A DNA stretch of 64,000 bases from Pseudomonas campi (GCF_013200955.2 NZ_CP053697.2:806001-870000); one strand, 5' to 3'; shown: positions 15,417 through 26,481, counted from the first letter of the stretch. A program made the numbers and translations. Notes: generated by a model not told the origin, from the sequence alone.

Positions 15417-16655
15417 ATGGACCTGGATTCCAAGCAGCTGGAACTGCACCTTGAGCGCCTGTACCGCGAGGAGTCGCGGCGGGTGCTGGCGACCCTGATT
15501 CGCCTGCTCGGCGACTTCGACCTGGCCGAGGAGGCGCTGCACGAAGCCTTCCGCGCCGCCCTGGAACAGTGGCCCAGCCAGGGTGTGCCGGCCAACCCGC
15601 GCGCCTGGCTGGTCTCGGCCGGGCGCTTCAAGGCCATCGACCAGCTGCGCCGCCAGGCGCGCTTCCAGGCCCTGGAGGACAGCCCCGAACCGCTCGCCGA
15701 GGGCGAGGTCTGGGATGGCGAGCATCTGGAAGACGACCGCCTGCGCCTGGTGTTCACCTGTTGCCACCCGGCCCTGGCCTTCGAGGCCCAGGTGGCGCTG
15801 ACCCTGCGCGAAGTCTGCGACCTCACCACCGAGGAAATCGCCCGCGCCTTCCTTGCCACGCCCAGCACCATCGCCCAGCGCATCGTGCGGGCGAAGAACA
15901 AGATCCGCGACGCGCGCATCCCCTACGAAGTGCCGGGGCGCAACGAGTTGGCCGAGCGCCTGCAGGCGGTGCTGCAGGTGGTCTACCTGGTGTTCAACGA
16001 AGGTTACTTCGCCAGCTCCGGCGCCGAGCTGACCCGCCAGCACCTGTCTGCCGAGGCCATCCGCCTCGGCCGCCTGCTGCTGGAGTTGCTGCCCGAGGCG
16101 GAAGTGCAGGGCCTGCTGGCGCTGATGCTGCTGCACGAATCGCGGCGCGCTGCGCGCACCTCGGCGGCCGGCGAGCCGATTTTGCTGGAGGAGCAGGACC
16201 GCAGCCTGTGGGACAAGGTGCTGATCGCCGAGGGCGAGGCGCTGGTGCTGGCCGCGCTACAGTCGCGACGCTTCGGTCCCTACAGCCTGCAGGCGGCCAT
16301 CGCTGCGGTGCACGCCGAGGCGGCGAGCATGGACGCGACCGACTGGGTGCAGATCGTCGGCCTGTACGACGTGTTGCTGCGCGCCACGCCTTCGCCGGTG
16401 ATCGAACTCAACCGCGCGGTGGCCCTGGCCATGCGCGATGGCCCGGCAGCCGGCCTGCAGCTGATCGAGGCGCTGCTGGCGCGCGGCGAGCTGGCCGACT
16501 ACCACCTGGCGCATGCCGCCTGCGCCGATCTGAACCGGCGCCTGGGCCATTGGGCTGCCGCCCGCGCCGCCTATCAGCGCGCCCTGCAGCTGAGCCAGCA
16601 GGGCGCTGACCGGCAGTTTCTTGAACGGCGGTTGGCCGAGTTGCCGACGATGTAG
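15417..16655 (+). CDS. ECF42-type RNA polymerase sigma factor
   Basis: The product is 412 residues from the ATG at 15417. The N-terminal part has sigma-70 region 2 (LLGDFDLAEEALHEAFRAAL, then NPRAWLVSAGRFKAIDQLRR) and region 4 (LTTEEIARAFLATPSTIAQR). A long C-terminal extension (about 190-412) has TPR-like helices (SPVIELNRAVALAMRDG, LADYHLAHAACADLNRRLG). This architecture, with DUF6596 and a following DGPF gene, defines the ECF42 group. Members have no classic anti-sigma factor; activity is thought to depend on the C-terminal domain and DGPF partners. It probably drives the genes at 16834-19369. Confidence 0.9.
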   Translation: MDLDSKQLELHLERLYREESRRVLATLIRLLGDFDLAEEALHEAFRAALEQWPSQGVPANPRAWLVSAGRFKAIDQLRRQARFQALEDSPEPLAEGEVWDGEHLEDDRLRLVFTCCHPALAFEAQVALTLREVCDLTTEEIARAFLATPSTIAQRIVRAKNKIRDARIPYEVPGRNELAERLQAVLQVVYLVFNEGYFASSGAELTRQHLSAEAIRLGRLLLELLPEAEVQGLLALMLLHESRRAARTSAAGEPILLEEQDRSLWDKVLIAEGEALVLAALQSRRFGPYSLQAAIAAVHAEAASMDATDWVQIVGLYDVLLRATPSPVIELNRAVALAMRDGPAAGLQLIEALLARGELADYHLAHAACADLNRRLGHWAAARAAYQRALQLSQQGADRQFLERRLAELPTM

Positions 16656-16716
16656 GAGCCAGCTTGCTGGCGATCGCTCTGTGCGGGCTGCTGATCGCCA
16701 GCAAGCTGGCTCCTAC
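16652..16716. repeat. REP-type palindrome (GTAGGAGCCAGCTTGCTGGC)
   Basis: GTAGGAGCCAGCTTGCTGGC GATC and its inverse are separated by about 17 bp. It overlaps the stop codon of the sigma-factor gene. Same family as 46514-46581, 50731-50797, 52242-52293 and 55203-55226. Confidence 0.85.
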
Positions 16717-16833
16717 ATAAAACAGGGCAGCGGTCGTGGGCCGCTGAAAAATATTTTCGGGCCTGTCGATTCCGCGTTGCGCCAGGCGACTAGTGGATAA
16801 CCGCAGCGAAAAACGCTGCCAGGGAGGAAGCCA

Positions 16834-17184
16834 ATGAAATACCTGTGCCTGATCTACAGCGACGAAAAACTGCTGCACAGCCTGCCGGAGAGCCCGCGCG
16901 ATGCGGAGTGCCTGGACTATGCGCAAACCGTCCAGCAGAGCGGCCGCATGCTCGCCGCCGAGCCGCTGGAACCGGTCGCCACCGCCACCACGGTGCGCAT
17001 GCGCGGCGGCAAGCTGAGCATCACCGACGGGCCGTTCGCCGAAACCAAGGAGCAGCTGGCCGGCTTCTACCTGATCGAGGCGCGCGACCTCAACGAGGCG
17101 TTGCAGATTGCTGGCGGCATTCCCGCGGCGCGGGTCGGCAGCGTCGAAGTGCGGCCGGTGCGTCAGCTGCAACTCGAGGGCTGA
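16834..17184 (+). CDS. YCII/DGPF-domain protein
   Basis: This 116-residue dimeric alpha/beta-barrel-type (YciI-related) protein opens MKYLCLIYSDE. It carries the diagnostic D-G-P-F in KLSITDGPFAETKEQLAGFY, followed by LIEARDLNEALQIA and a C-terminal SVEVRPVRQL. DGPF genes sit beside ECF42 sigma factors and are regarded as target and possible signalling partners. It is preceded by GGGAGGAAG as ribosome binding site. The biochemical role is not known. Confidence 0.9.
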   Translation: MKYLCLIYSDEKLLHSLPESPRDAECLDYAQTVQQSGRMLAAEPLEPVATATTVRMRGGKLSITDGPFAETKEQLAGFYLIEARDLNEALQIAGGIPAARVGSVEVRPVRQLQLEG

Positions 17185-17188
17185 GGCC

Positions 17189-17311
17189 GTGTGCCCGTTC
17201 TGTCTGGCCGCCCTGGTCGTGGGTGGCGCCAGTGTCGCTGGAGCCAGTGGCCTGGGCTTGTGGCTGGGCTGCCGCCAAGCGGCCACCAGGAGGAATAACG
17301 ATGAAACCTGA
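17189..17311 (+). CDS. Small Cys-containing membrane microprotein (40 aa)
   Basis: A GTG at 17189 opens a 40-codon frame, beginning MCPFCLAALVVGGASVAGAS and continuing with GLGLWLGC before RQAATRRNNDET. It has a C-x-x-C at the N-terminus, one hydrophobic Gly/Ala-rich helix and a basic tail. It lies 4 nt after the DGPF stop and its last codons overlap the ATG of the DUF899 gene at 17301. It also contains that gene's AGGAGG ribosome binding site. Tight packing and the helix suggest a real gene, but the weak start leaves doubt. Confidence 0.5.
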   Translation: MCPFCLAALVVGGASVAGASGLGLWLGCRQAATRRNNDET

Positions 17312-18074
17312 ATACCCGAAAATCGCCAGCCGTGAACAATGGCTGGCCGTGCGCCTGGCCCTGCTGGAGCAGGAAAAGGCTTTGACCCATCAGCGCGATG
17401 CGCTCAATGCCGCGCGCCGGCAGCTGCCGATGGTGGAGGTCACGGCGGACTACCGCTTCAATGGCCCGGATGGCGAGGTGCCGTTGCATGAGTTGTTCGC
17501 CGGCCAGCGCCAGCTGATCGTCTATCACTTCATGTATCACCGCGACAAAGGCGAGGGCTGCCCCGGCTGCTCCTTCCTGGTCGACAACATCGGCCATCAG
17601 GCCCATCTGCAGGCTCGCGACACCCGCCTGGTACTGGTCTCGCGGGCGCCACTGACCGAGCTGGAGACCTTCAAGCGGCGCATGGGCTGGACGTTGCCCT
17701 GGTACTCGTCGTTCGGCAGCCGCTTCAACTACGACTTCCACGTGACCATCGACGCGGCCGAGGCGCCGGTCGAGTACAACTACCGCGACCAGGCCGAGCT
17801 GCAGCGTCTGGGGCAGCTGGATGACGTCAAGGGCGAGCTGCCCGGCGCCAGCGTGTTCCTGCGCGACGGTGAGCGGGTGTTCCATTGCTACTCCACCTAT
17901 GGCCGCGGCCTGGACATGCTGATGAACACCTACCACTACCTCGACCTCACCCCGTTCGGCCGTGGCGAGGGCTGGGACGGCATGCCCGACCTGGACGGCA
18001 AGGGGCTGTTCTGGAACCAGCACCACGACCGCTATGGCGAGGCCCCGGTTGCCACGCATGACTGCTGCGCCTGA
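17301..18074 (+). CDS. DUF899 thioredoxin-like family protein
   Basis: This 257-residue protein opens MKPEYPKIASREQWLAVRLA. It continues with LIVYHFMYHRDKGEGCPGCS, the conserved DUF899 segment with a C-P-G-C thioredoxin-like motif at about 87-90. VSRAPLTELETFKRRMGW, then VFHCYSTYGRGLDMLMNTYH and the closing HDRYGEAP are also family-typical. The role is unknown; redox or peroxide chemistry is suggested by the fold. AGGAGG lies 8 nt before the start. It belongs to the ECF42 cluster. Confidence 0.9.
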   Translation: MKPEYPKIASREQWLAVRLALLEQEKALTHQRDALNAARRQLPMVEVTADYRFNGPDGEVPLHELFAGQRQLIVYHFMYHRDKGEGCPGCSFLVDNIGHQAHLQARDTRLVLVSRAPLTELETFKRRMGWTLPWYSSFGSRFNYDFHVTIDAAEAPVEYNYRDQAELQRLGQLDDVKGELPGASVFLRDGERVFHCYSTYGRGLDMLMNTYHYLDLTPFGRGEGWDGMPDLDGKGLFWNQHHDRYGEAPVATHDCCA

Positions 18075-18092
18075 GCGCACAAGGAGAAGAGC

Positions 18093-18518
18093 ATGAGCAC
18101 CACGACAGAACTGCGCGGCCTGATCGACACCTGGGTGGCGGCCAACCTGGCGAAGAACCTGGACGCCATCATCGAACACTACGCTGAGGATGTGCTGGCC
18201 TTCGATGCCATCCTCCAGTTGCAATTCAAGGGCCGCGCCGCCTACCGGGCGCACTGGCAGATGTGCCTTGAGATGTGCGCCGGGCCAACCACCTTCGATG
18301 TGCGCGAGCTGGAGCAGGAAGCCAGCGGCGAGCTGGGTTTCGGCCACTTCCTCGCCCATTGCGCCGGCACCGACGCCGAAGGCAAGAGTCAGGGCTGCTG
18401 GTTGCGCGTCAGCCAGGGTTACCGCAAGCAGGGCGGGCGCTGGCTGATCGCCCACGAACACTTCTCGGTGCCGTTCGACCCCGAGAGTGGCCAGGCGCTG
18501 TTCGGCCTGGAGCCTTGA
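18093..18518 (+). CDS. SnoaL-like / nuclear transport factor 2-fold protein
   Basis: This 141-residue protein has the NTF2-like cone fold typical of SgcJ/YybH-type proteins: RGLIDTWVAANLAKNLDAII, EHYAEDVLAFDA, then SQGYRKQGGRWLIAHEHFSV near the C-terminus. Such small proteins commonly accompany ECF42 sigma factors and DGPF genes. Catalytic or ligand-binding role is unknown. It follows DUF899 by 18 bp with AAGGAG as ribosome binding site, so it is in the same transcript. Confidence 0.85.
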   Translation: MSTTTELRGLIDTWVAANLAKNLDAIIEHYAEDVLAFDAILQLQFKGRAAYRAHWQMCLEMCAGPTTFDVRELEQEASGELGFGHFLAHCAGTDAEGKSQGCWLRVSQGYRKQGGRWLIAHEHFSVPFDPESGQALFGLEP

Positions 18519-18566
18519 GGGGGCAGCAAGCATCTAGAGTGCGCCGTGCGCCGTGCGCACTCGCAA

Positions 18567-18627
18567 GTAGCCCGGATGCAATCCGGGGAAAGGGGCGTGT
18601 CGGGCTCCCCGGATTGCATCCGGGCTA
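18567..18627. repeat. REP-type palindrome (GTAGCCCGGATGCAATCCGG)
   Basis: GTAGCCCGGATGCAATCCGG GG and its inverse CCCCGGATTGCATCCGGGCT AC. The same pair recurs at 18739-18799 and 55259-55325. Confidence 0.85.
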
Positions 18628-18647
18628 CGGACTGCTTGTCTCCCCTC

Positions 18648-18732
18648 TCCCACTTGTGGGAGACGACTGCAGGGATGCAGGAGGTAGGGTGACGCAGGAC
18701 GCCAAAACCGAGGGGCTGGGGGAGAGGGAACG
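18648..18732. repeat. Palindromic intergenic element (CTCTCCC family)
   Basis: Runs from cccctctcccacttgtggga to gggctgggggagagggaa and includes gactgcagggatgcaggagg. It is an inverted relative of 9286-9372. Confidence 0.7.
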
Positions 18733-18738
18733 ATCAAC

Positions 18739-18799
18739 GTAGCCCGGATGTAATCCGGGGAATTGGTACGTGCCGGGTCCCGGATTGCATCCGGGCTAC
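18739..18799. repeat. REP-type palindrome (GTAGCCCGGATGTAATCCGG)
   Basis: A second copy of the 18567-18627 pair, in the same orientation, with small changes in the arms. Confidence 0.85.
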
Positions 18800-18838
18800 A
18801 CGCCACTCAGGACTCAACAACTACACAAGGAGAAACCC

Positions 18839-19369
18839 ATGACACTTCTTATTTTCGCGGTACTGATCCTCGCCGGCCTGGCGGTATTCATCGCCTCGCG
18901 CCCGGCCGAATTTCGCATCGAGCGTTCGGCGCTGATCCAGGCCGCGCCGGAAGCCGTATTTGCCTGGGTCAATGACTTCCACCGCTGGCACCAGTGGTCA
19001 CCCTGGGCCAAGCGCGACCCGGCCATGCAGGTCAGCTACGAGGGGCCGGCGAGCGGGGTAGGGGCGATCTATCGCTGGCTCGGCAACCGTGAAGTGGGCG
19101 AGGGCAGCTGCCGCATCAGTGCCAGCCAGCCCGGCGCGCTGGTGCGCATGGACCTGCAGTTCATCAAGCCATTCCAGGCCGACAATACCGCCGAGTTCCA
19201 CCTGCAGACCGAGGCCGGTGGCACGCGGGTGAGCTGGAGCATGAGCGGCAGCAACGGCTTCGTCGGCAAGGCCATGGGCCTGCTGTTCAACATGGACAAG
19301 ATGGTCGGCAAGGACTTCGACCAGGGCCTGGCCAGCCTCAAGGCATTGGCCGAGGGCGAAAAAACCTGA
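18839..19369 (+). CDS. SRPBCC-family (START/polyketide cyclase-like) protein with N-terminal membrane helix
   Basis: This 176-residue protein opens with one hydrophobic helix ([20 protein letters not shown]) and then a Bet v1-like ligand-binding domain. [39 protein letters not shown] and the final [20 protein letters not shown] are typical of the polyketide_cyc2/SRPBCC family. Such genes accompany ECF42/DGPF clusters; the ligand is unknown. It is separated from the preceding gene by repeats, so it may have its own promoter. Confidence 0.85.
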   Translation: MTLLIFAVLILAGLAVFIASRPAEFRIERSALIQAAPEAVFAWVNDFHRWHQWSPWAKRDPAMQVSYEGPASGVGAIYRWLGNREVGEGSCRISASQPGALVRMDLQFIKPFQADNTAEFHLQTEAGGTRVSWSMSGSNGFVGKAMGLLFNMDKMVGKDFDQGLASLKALAEGEKT

Positions 19370-19448
19370 CGCTGGCGCCAAGCTTGCCGAGCAGCTGCGG
19401 CGACTCCTGCTCTACAATCGGCCTTTTGCTGCCTGCCAAGGAGCTGCC

Positions 19449-20372
<924 letters not shown>

Positions 20373-20514
20373 AAAGCGTAGCGAGCGAAGGTCAGGCAAG
20401 GCGAAATCAGGCGAGGCCGCGGAGTGTACAAACCGTACATGAGCAGGCCGAGCCGGATTTCAACGCAGCCTGGACGAGCGCAGTAGCTTTGCAACGACCG
20501 GATGAGGGAGCCGT
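20373..20514. other. Intergenic repeat-like spacer inside yadGH
   Basis: The 142-bp gap between the two ABC genes contains agcgagcgaaggtcaggcaa and gtgtacaaaccgtacatgag, and looks like an inserted pseudomonad intergenic repeat rather than coding sequence. It ends in the permease ribosome binding site GAGGGAG. Confidence 0.4.
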
Positions 20515-21276
20515 ATGAATTTTCACGCGATCAAGGCCATTTACCTGTTCGAGCTGCACCGCACCTGGCGCACCCTGCTGCAGAGCATCGCTACCCCGGT
20601 GATTTCCACTTCGCTGTACTTCGTGGTGTTCGGCTCGGCCATCGGTTCGAGCATGACCGAGGTGCAGGGCGTCAGCTACGGCGCCTTCATCGTGCCGGGG
20701 CTGATCATGCTGGCGCTGCTCACCGAGAGCATTTCCAACGCCTCGTTCGGCATCTACATGCCGAAGTATTCGGGGACCATCTATGAGCTGCTCTCTGCGC
20801 CGATTTCCTACCTGGAGATCCTCATCGGCTTCGTCGGTGCGGCGGCCACCAAGTCGGTGATCCTCGGCCTGATTATCCTGGTCACGGCGCGCCTGTTCGT
20901 CGACTTCGAGATCGCCCATCCGCTGGTCATGGCGCTGTTCCTGGTGCTGACGGCGATCACCTTCAGCCTGTTCGGCTTCATCATCGGCGTGTGGGCTGAC
21001 GGCTGGGAGAAGCTGCAGGTGGTGCCGGCGCTGATCGTCACGCCGCTGACCTTCCTCGGCGGCAGCTTCTACTCGATCAGCATGCTGCCGCCGCTGTGGC
21101 AGCAGGTGACCCTGTTCAACCCGGTGGTGTACCTGATCAGCGGCTTTCGCTGGAGCTTCTACGGGGTGTCCGACGTCAACGTGGCGGTCAGTCTGGGCAT
21201 GACCCTGGGCTTTTTGCTGCTGTGCATCATCACCGTGGGTTGGATGTTCAAGACCGGGTATCGCTTGCGTCAGTGA
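20515..21276 (+). CDS. yadH: ABC-2-type transporter permease, YadH-like
   Basis: This 253-residue membrane protein has six predicted helices and is typical of ABC-2 permeases. It opens [20 protein letters not shown]. The conserved [20 protein letters not shown] loop and [33 protein letters not shown] are characteristic of YadH. It works with the ATPase encoded upstream. A diverged copy of its last 63 bp follows at 21341-21403. Confidence 0.9.
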   Translation: MNFHAIKAIYLFELHRTWRTLLQSIATPVISTSLYFVVFGSAIGSSMTEVQGVSYGAFIVPGLIMLALLTESISNASFGIYMPKYSGTIYELLSAPISYLEILIGFVGAAATKSVILGLIILVTARLFVDFEIAHPLVMALFLVLTAITFSLFGFIIGVWADGWEKLQVVPALIVTPLTFLGGSFYSISMLPPLWQQVTLFNPVVYLISGFRWSFYGVSDVNVAVSLGMTLGFLLLCIITVGWMFKTGYRLRQ

Positions 21277-21340
21277 GGGGCAGGAGTTCCCGAGAAGCGT
21301 AGGGCGGGTGAAACCCGCGGATTTTCACCCGGCCTATGGA

Positions 21341-21403
21341 CTGCTGCTGTGCATCGTTACCGTTGGCTGGATGTTCAAGACTGGGTATCGGTTGCGCCAG
21401 TGA
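21341..21403 (+). pseudogene. Duplicated 3' tail of yadH (63-bp remnant)
   Basis: The segment repeats 21214-21276 with 8 mismatches in 63. It encodes [20 protein letters not shown] and a stop, differing by one residue (Val for Ile). Seven of eight differences are synonymous or leave the residue unchanged. It has no start codon. It looks like the tail of a second yadH allele left by homologous replacement. Confidence 0.8.
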
Positions 21404-21546
21404 TGGCGTAGAACACGGGGCTTTCATATCGCGTTTTGTTCCGATTCATTCGGGTTGGTAGGCCATCATTCATTTGACCCCGGTCCGCAGAGTGGAGTGG
21501 TAGCCAGGCTGGGTATAGCAACCCTGCTGAATAGGAATCGGCAACC

Positions 21547-22575
21547 ATGCCCCAGCCAACCTGCTCTCCCACGAGGTCTGCATCCTCTCGTGTTTCCGCT
21601 GTATCTGGCCGCGCGCTTCTGTCTTTTGCTGGCGGGCATTACGGTATTTGTCCCGAACGGGCCAATGCCACGCCATCCGATTCAAGGACGAAGCGTTTCC
21701 ACAGGGCCAAGTGGGCAAGCGGCGGGGCACTGCTGCTGGCTGCCGCCCTGGGCCTGCCGGGATGCACGCCCAACTCCAATACCGGCACCACCAACGTCAT
21801 CTCGGACATCTCCTTCGGTGGCCGAACCCATCGCCCGAGTGATTGCTTCAGTGATGAGCCATCCAACCCGCCGCGGAATTGCTCCGCAGCTGAGCTCGAG
21901 TCCCTGCGCTTCGCCGAACTGGGTACGGAAATCAATGCGAGCCCCCTCGGGGCCGGTAGCTGTAGGCAGGCTTCGATTAACTTTGGCGATGGGAGCCCGA
22001 CGCAGGTCTTCTTCAATCAGCGCCTGGATGGGCTGTTTCTCGTTAACCACACTTACAACGGCTGGCCCGGCAAGAAGCTGGTTCGGGTAAACAGCCAGGT
22101 CGATTGCCTGGGCAGTGTGAGTAAAGATATCGCGGTGGGGATCGGGCCCGATGGCCGCGAGGATTTCAGGTTCGGCTTCTGCGTCGGTCCGCAGTGCCAG
22201 GTGCCAGTCACCACCACGGTATGCATTCCCGTGGTGTCGCCAACGGGGCCCATGCCAGATATCCGTAGGGGCAGCGGCGTGCGTATCACCACCAATGGCC
22301 GCACGATCGATTACGGATCTGGTCATGTTTTCGACGCCAGCGGCGACCCGTCGGTGCTCACCCCAGCCGGCTATCTCTTTACCGATCGCAGGAAGTTCTC
22401 GCTGGTGTACCGCATTGGCTCCCAGAGTATTCAGGGCGAGGCCGGTTCGGTGAGTTTCATCGCGAATCAAACGGCGCCGCTGGAGATATGCATGAACGAT
22501 AACCCCAGCCTGCTGACAGACAACCGCGGCAACATGCTGCTCACCATTACCGTGAACGAGCGCAGCGCTCAATAA
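21547..22575 (+). CDS. Putative lipoprotein with PKD-like and LecA (PA-IL)-like regions
   Basis: This 342-residue protein starts at the only in-frame ATG, with AGGA upstream. A long N-terminal extension of about 55 residues precedes the hydrophobic segment GGALLLAAALGLPGC, whose L-P-G-C is a good lipobox; the true start may be a non-standard codon nearer to it. The middle holds a PKD-like pattern (INFGDGSP ... VNHTYNGWPGKKLVRV). The C-terminal ~100 residues (VYRIGSQSI, PLEICMNDNPSLLTDNRGNM-LLTITV) resemble the galactose lectin LecA/PA-IL fold, including the N-D ... D-N calcium-site pattern. Sugar binding is an inference. Confidence 0.6.
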   Translation: MPQPTCSPTRSASSRVSAVSGRALLSFAGGHYGICPERANATPSDSRTKRFHRAKWASGGALLLAAALGLPGCTPNSNTGTTNVISDISFGGRTHRPSDCFSDEPSNPPRNCSAAELESLRFAELGTEINASPLGAGSCRQASINFGDGSPTQVFFNQRLDGLFLVNHTYNGWPGKKLVRVNSQVDCLGSVSKDIAVGIGPDGREDFRFGFCVGPQCQVPVTTTVCIPVVSPTGPMPDIRRGSGVRITTNGRTIDYGSGHVFDASGDPSVLTPAGYLFTDRRKFSLVYRIGSQSIQGEAGSVSFIANQTAPLEICMNDNPSLLTDNRGNMLLTITVNERSAQ

Positions 22576-22650
22576 TCCTCGCCTGAATGCAGTCAGGCCT
22601 TGCGAGCAGGGTAGGCCTGGCTGTACCGACAAGAGCGATGGGCGTGCGGG

Positions 22651-24027
<1,377 letters not shown>

Positions 24028-24126
24028 GCCGTGCTCCTGTGACTGATCAGTCAGAAGCTTACACCCACTGGCAAGACCCTACGGTCGAGGAAGCGACCTG
24101 CAGTTGCCTTTCCTCGCCGCTGCGGC

Positions 24127-25059
24127 TCAGCGCTCCTTGCGCTTGCGCAGCCGCTTGCGTGCCGGGGTCTCGTTGTTCGGTACATGCAGGTAGGACAGCA
24201 CGCTTTCGGTCAGTTCGGCGGCCAGCTTCACCGCCTCCTTGTTGCGCGTCATCACGGCTGCGACCAGGCTCTCGATCAGCGCCAGCACGGCGGTGTTGGA
24301 GCTGATCAGCACCGGGTGGCTGGCCGGGGCGAACAGGCAGTGGTCGGCGATGGCGGCCAGCGGCGAGGCGGGCGAGTCGGTGATGGCCAGGACCTTGGCC
24401 CCCCGTTCGAGGGAGAAGCGCGCCAGCTGCAGGGTGTCCAGCGAGTAGCGTGGCAGGGAGATGGCGAGCAGGGCGTCGTGCTCGGTGATGGTAGCCAGGC
24501 GATAGGCGGCGTTCTCGTTGCCGCCCTCCATGCTCACCGCCACCGCGTCGGCGCAATAGGGCACCAGGTTGGCGGCGGCCAGGCCGGCCATGTAGGCGCT
24601 GTTGCCAAAGCCGAGGATGTAGATGCGGCGGGCGGCGGTCAGGCTGCCGACGAAGGCCTCGAAGGCGGCGATGCTGTTGCTGTTGGCGGTGCTGCCCAGG
24701 TTGCTGCTGGCGATCTGCATCTGTTCCTGCAGGCCGAAGGTGCCATCTGGGCGATGGGCCAGCTCGTTGCGCAGCTTGTCCACCGGCGACACCAGTTCCT
24801 GCAGGGTGGTCACCAGTGCCGACTTCAGGGCGCTGTAGCCGCCCAGCTGCATGGCGCGCGCCAGGCGGTTGACCGCCGCGGCGGAGGTGGCGGTTTCCTG
24901 GGCCAGCTCTTCGATGGTCAGGGTCGCCGCTTTCAGCGGGTGACGCAGGATGAAGTCGGCCACCTTGCGCAGCGAAGGTTGCAGGTCCGGGGTGATGGCT
25001 GCCAGCTTGCGCATGACGGGCGAGGCGTAGACGGTGACGTTGCTGGGCGTGGATGTCAT
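24127..25059 (-). CDS. MurR/RpiR-family transcriptional regulator
   Basis: This 310-residue regulator starts at the ATG at 25059. The N-terminal HTH_6 domain (PSLRKVADFILRHPLKAATL, TIEELAQETATSAAAVNRLA) is followed by a SIS sugar-isomerase-like domain (YILGFGNSAYMAGLAAANLV, LAISLPRYSLDTLQLARF). SIS domains sense phosphosugars in classic members, but many Pseudomonas RpiR regulators near amino-acid genes respond to other ligands. Its position beside the M14 hydrolase and binding-protein genes makes it the best candidate regulator of the putative cyanophycin locus. Confidence 0.87.
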   Translation of the reverse strand: MTSTPSNVTVYASPVMRKLAAITPDLQPSLRKVADFILRHPLKAATLTIEELAQETATSAAAVNRLARAMQLGGYSALKSALVTTLQELVSPVDKLRNELAHRPDGTFGLQEQMQIASSNLGSTANSNSIAAFEAFVGSLTAARRIYILGFGNSAYMAGLAAANLVPYCADAVAVSMEGGNENAAYRLATITEHDALLAISLPRYSLDTLQLARFSLERGAKVLAITDSPASPLAAIADHCLFAPASHPVLISSNTAVLALIESLVAAVMTRNKEAVKLAAELTESVLSYLHVPNNETPARKRLRKRKER

Positions 25060-25213
25060 GCGTGTGCAGGCCTGTTCGGAAAGGGCGGTAACCACCACGA
25101 GAAGGCCGCAGTGTATCCGAAGGTGCGTTGCCGGTGGCCGAGTGCCAGCCGGTGGCCGGAACTCGGCACGCTCGAAAAGGGTGGCGTCCCTGCCAGAAAC
25201 ATTACCTGCCGCT

Positions 25214-26326
25214 TCAGTCGCTGAGCAGGCGGCCCGTGCGGATCGGCGTGGCGCCGGCGACCTTGGCCAGCCACAGGCCGGGCTGGGCGAAGCGCAGGCG
25301 TTCGCGGGCGTAGAGCACGCCGTCGGTGGTGGCGTGCACCAGGGAGCGGCGGTCGCTGATCGGGTCGAGCACTTCGAACAGCGGGTCGCCGACCTTGACC
25401 TGGGCGCCCAGCGGCTGCAGGAAGCTGACCACGCCTGGGTGTGGCGCATAGGCGTACTGGGCGCCGGCAAAAGGCGTGGCGCTGCAGGTGCTGGCGGGGA
25501 TGGCCGGCCAGTTGCCGCTAAGTAGTCCCTGGTCGGCGAGGAAGGCGAGGATCGCCTCGGCGTCACGGCTGGCACGTTGCGGTTCGGTATCGGCCATGCC
25601 GCCCAGTTCGATGGTGGCGGTCAGGCAGGCCAGCGGTACGGGGGCGCCGGGAAAGGCCTCGGCCAGTTGCAGCCAGGGCGCGGCGCAGGCTTCGTCGAAG
25701 GATTGACCGCCGGAGTCTTCGGCCAGCAGCACCGCCTTGGCCTCCAGGCGCGCGGCCAGGCCCTGTAGGCGTGGCCAGGCTTGCGGCAGGGCGTAGAGCA
25801 GCATCACCGACTCGAAGTCGCAATGCAGGTCGAGCACCACGTCGGCGTCGCAGGCGTGTTGCAGCAGCAGGCGCTGCAGGCCGTCGAGCTGCGATTGCGG
25901 CTCGGGCAGCTGGCTGATCGCACGGCGCATGGCCTGGCGGATCAGTTCGATGTTGCGGTCCGCGTCATCGCCCAGCTGGCCTTGCAGGCTGTGGATCAGT
26001 GGCGCAGCCAGGTTGGGAAAGTCGCGGTTGAAATTCTTGCCGCTGGAGAAGTCGAAGCGGCCCTGGTGGGTGGCCTGGAACATCTGCGCCAGGCCGATAG
26101 GGTTGGCGGCGGGGACCAGCTCGATCACCCCGCGCAGGCAGCCGGCGTTTTCCAGCTCCTGCAGACGCCGCTTGAGTTCCACTGCGACGCGCATGCCCGG
26201 CAGCTCATCGGCATGCAGGGCCGCCTGGATATAGGCCTTACGCGCACCGCTGCCGAAACGGAACACCGACAGGTTGCGCTGTGTACCGAGACCGCTCCAG
26301 GGCAGGGAATACTCAAGGTGTTGCAT
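25214..26326 (-). CDS. M14-type succinylglutamate desuccinylase/aspartoacylase-family hydrolase
   Basis: This 370-residue zinc hydrolase has the H-x-x-E zinc motif in QAALHADELPGMRVAVELKR, KNFNRDFPNL, and the third ligand in VVLDLHCDFESVM. The catalytic Glu region is CLTATIELGGM. The C-terminal ~90 residues (HPGVVSFLQPLGAQVKVGDP-LFEV) form the beta-barrel typical of this family. In this setting it may cleave an N-acyl or isopeptide bond of a beta-Asp-Arg product, or of another acylated amino acid. That substrate is inference. Confidence 0.82.
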   Translation of the reverse strand: MQHLEYSLPWSGLGTQRNLSVFRFGSGARKAYIQAALHADELPGMRVAVELKRRLQELENAGCLRGVIELVPAANPIGLAQMFQATHQGRFDFSSGKNFNRDFPNLAAPLIHSLQGQLGDDADRNIELIRQAMRRAISQLPEPQSQLDGLQRLLLQHACDADVVLDLHCDFESVMLLYALPQAWPRLQGLAARLEAKAVLLAEDSGGQSFDEACAAPWLQLAEAFPGAPVPLACLTATIELGGMADTEPQRASRDAEAILAFLADQGLLSGNWPAIPASTCSATPFAGAQYAYAPHPGVVSFLQPLGAQVKVGDPLFEVLDPISDRRSLVHATTDGVLYARERLRFAQPGLWLAKVAGATPIRTGRLLSD

Positions 26327-26481
26327 GTTGCTTCCTTGGAGCCTGTGCCTCTGTGCGCGACGCGGCCGGGCCTTCTACGAGGATTTGGCGGGTGCGCGGG
26401 CGGGCAGGCTCGGCGAGTGAATGAGGAGTCTTATTATGCAGTGTACCCGGCGCTGGGCCGGGTGCACGGTGTGGACGGGAG

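Larger units (their letters stand above)
18519..18838. other. Intergenic region filled with three palindromic repeats
   Basis: There is no gene. It holds REP-type palindromes at 18567-18627 and 18739-18799 and a CTCTCCC-type element at 18648-18732. The ribosome binding site (AAGGAG) of the SRPBCC gene lies at the right end. Confidence 0.75.
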
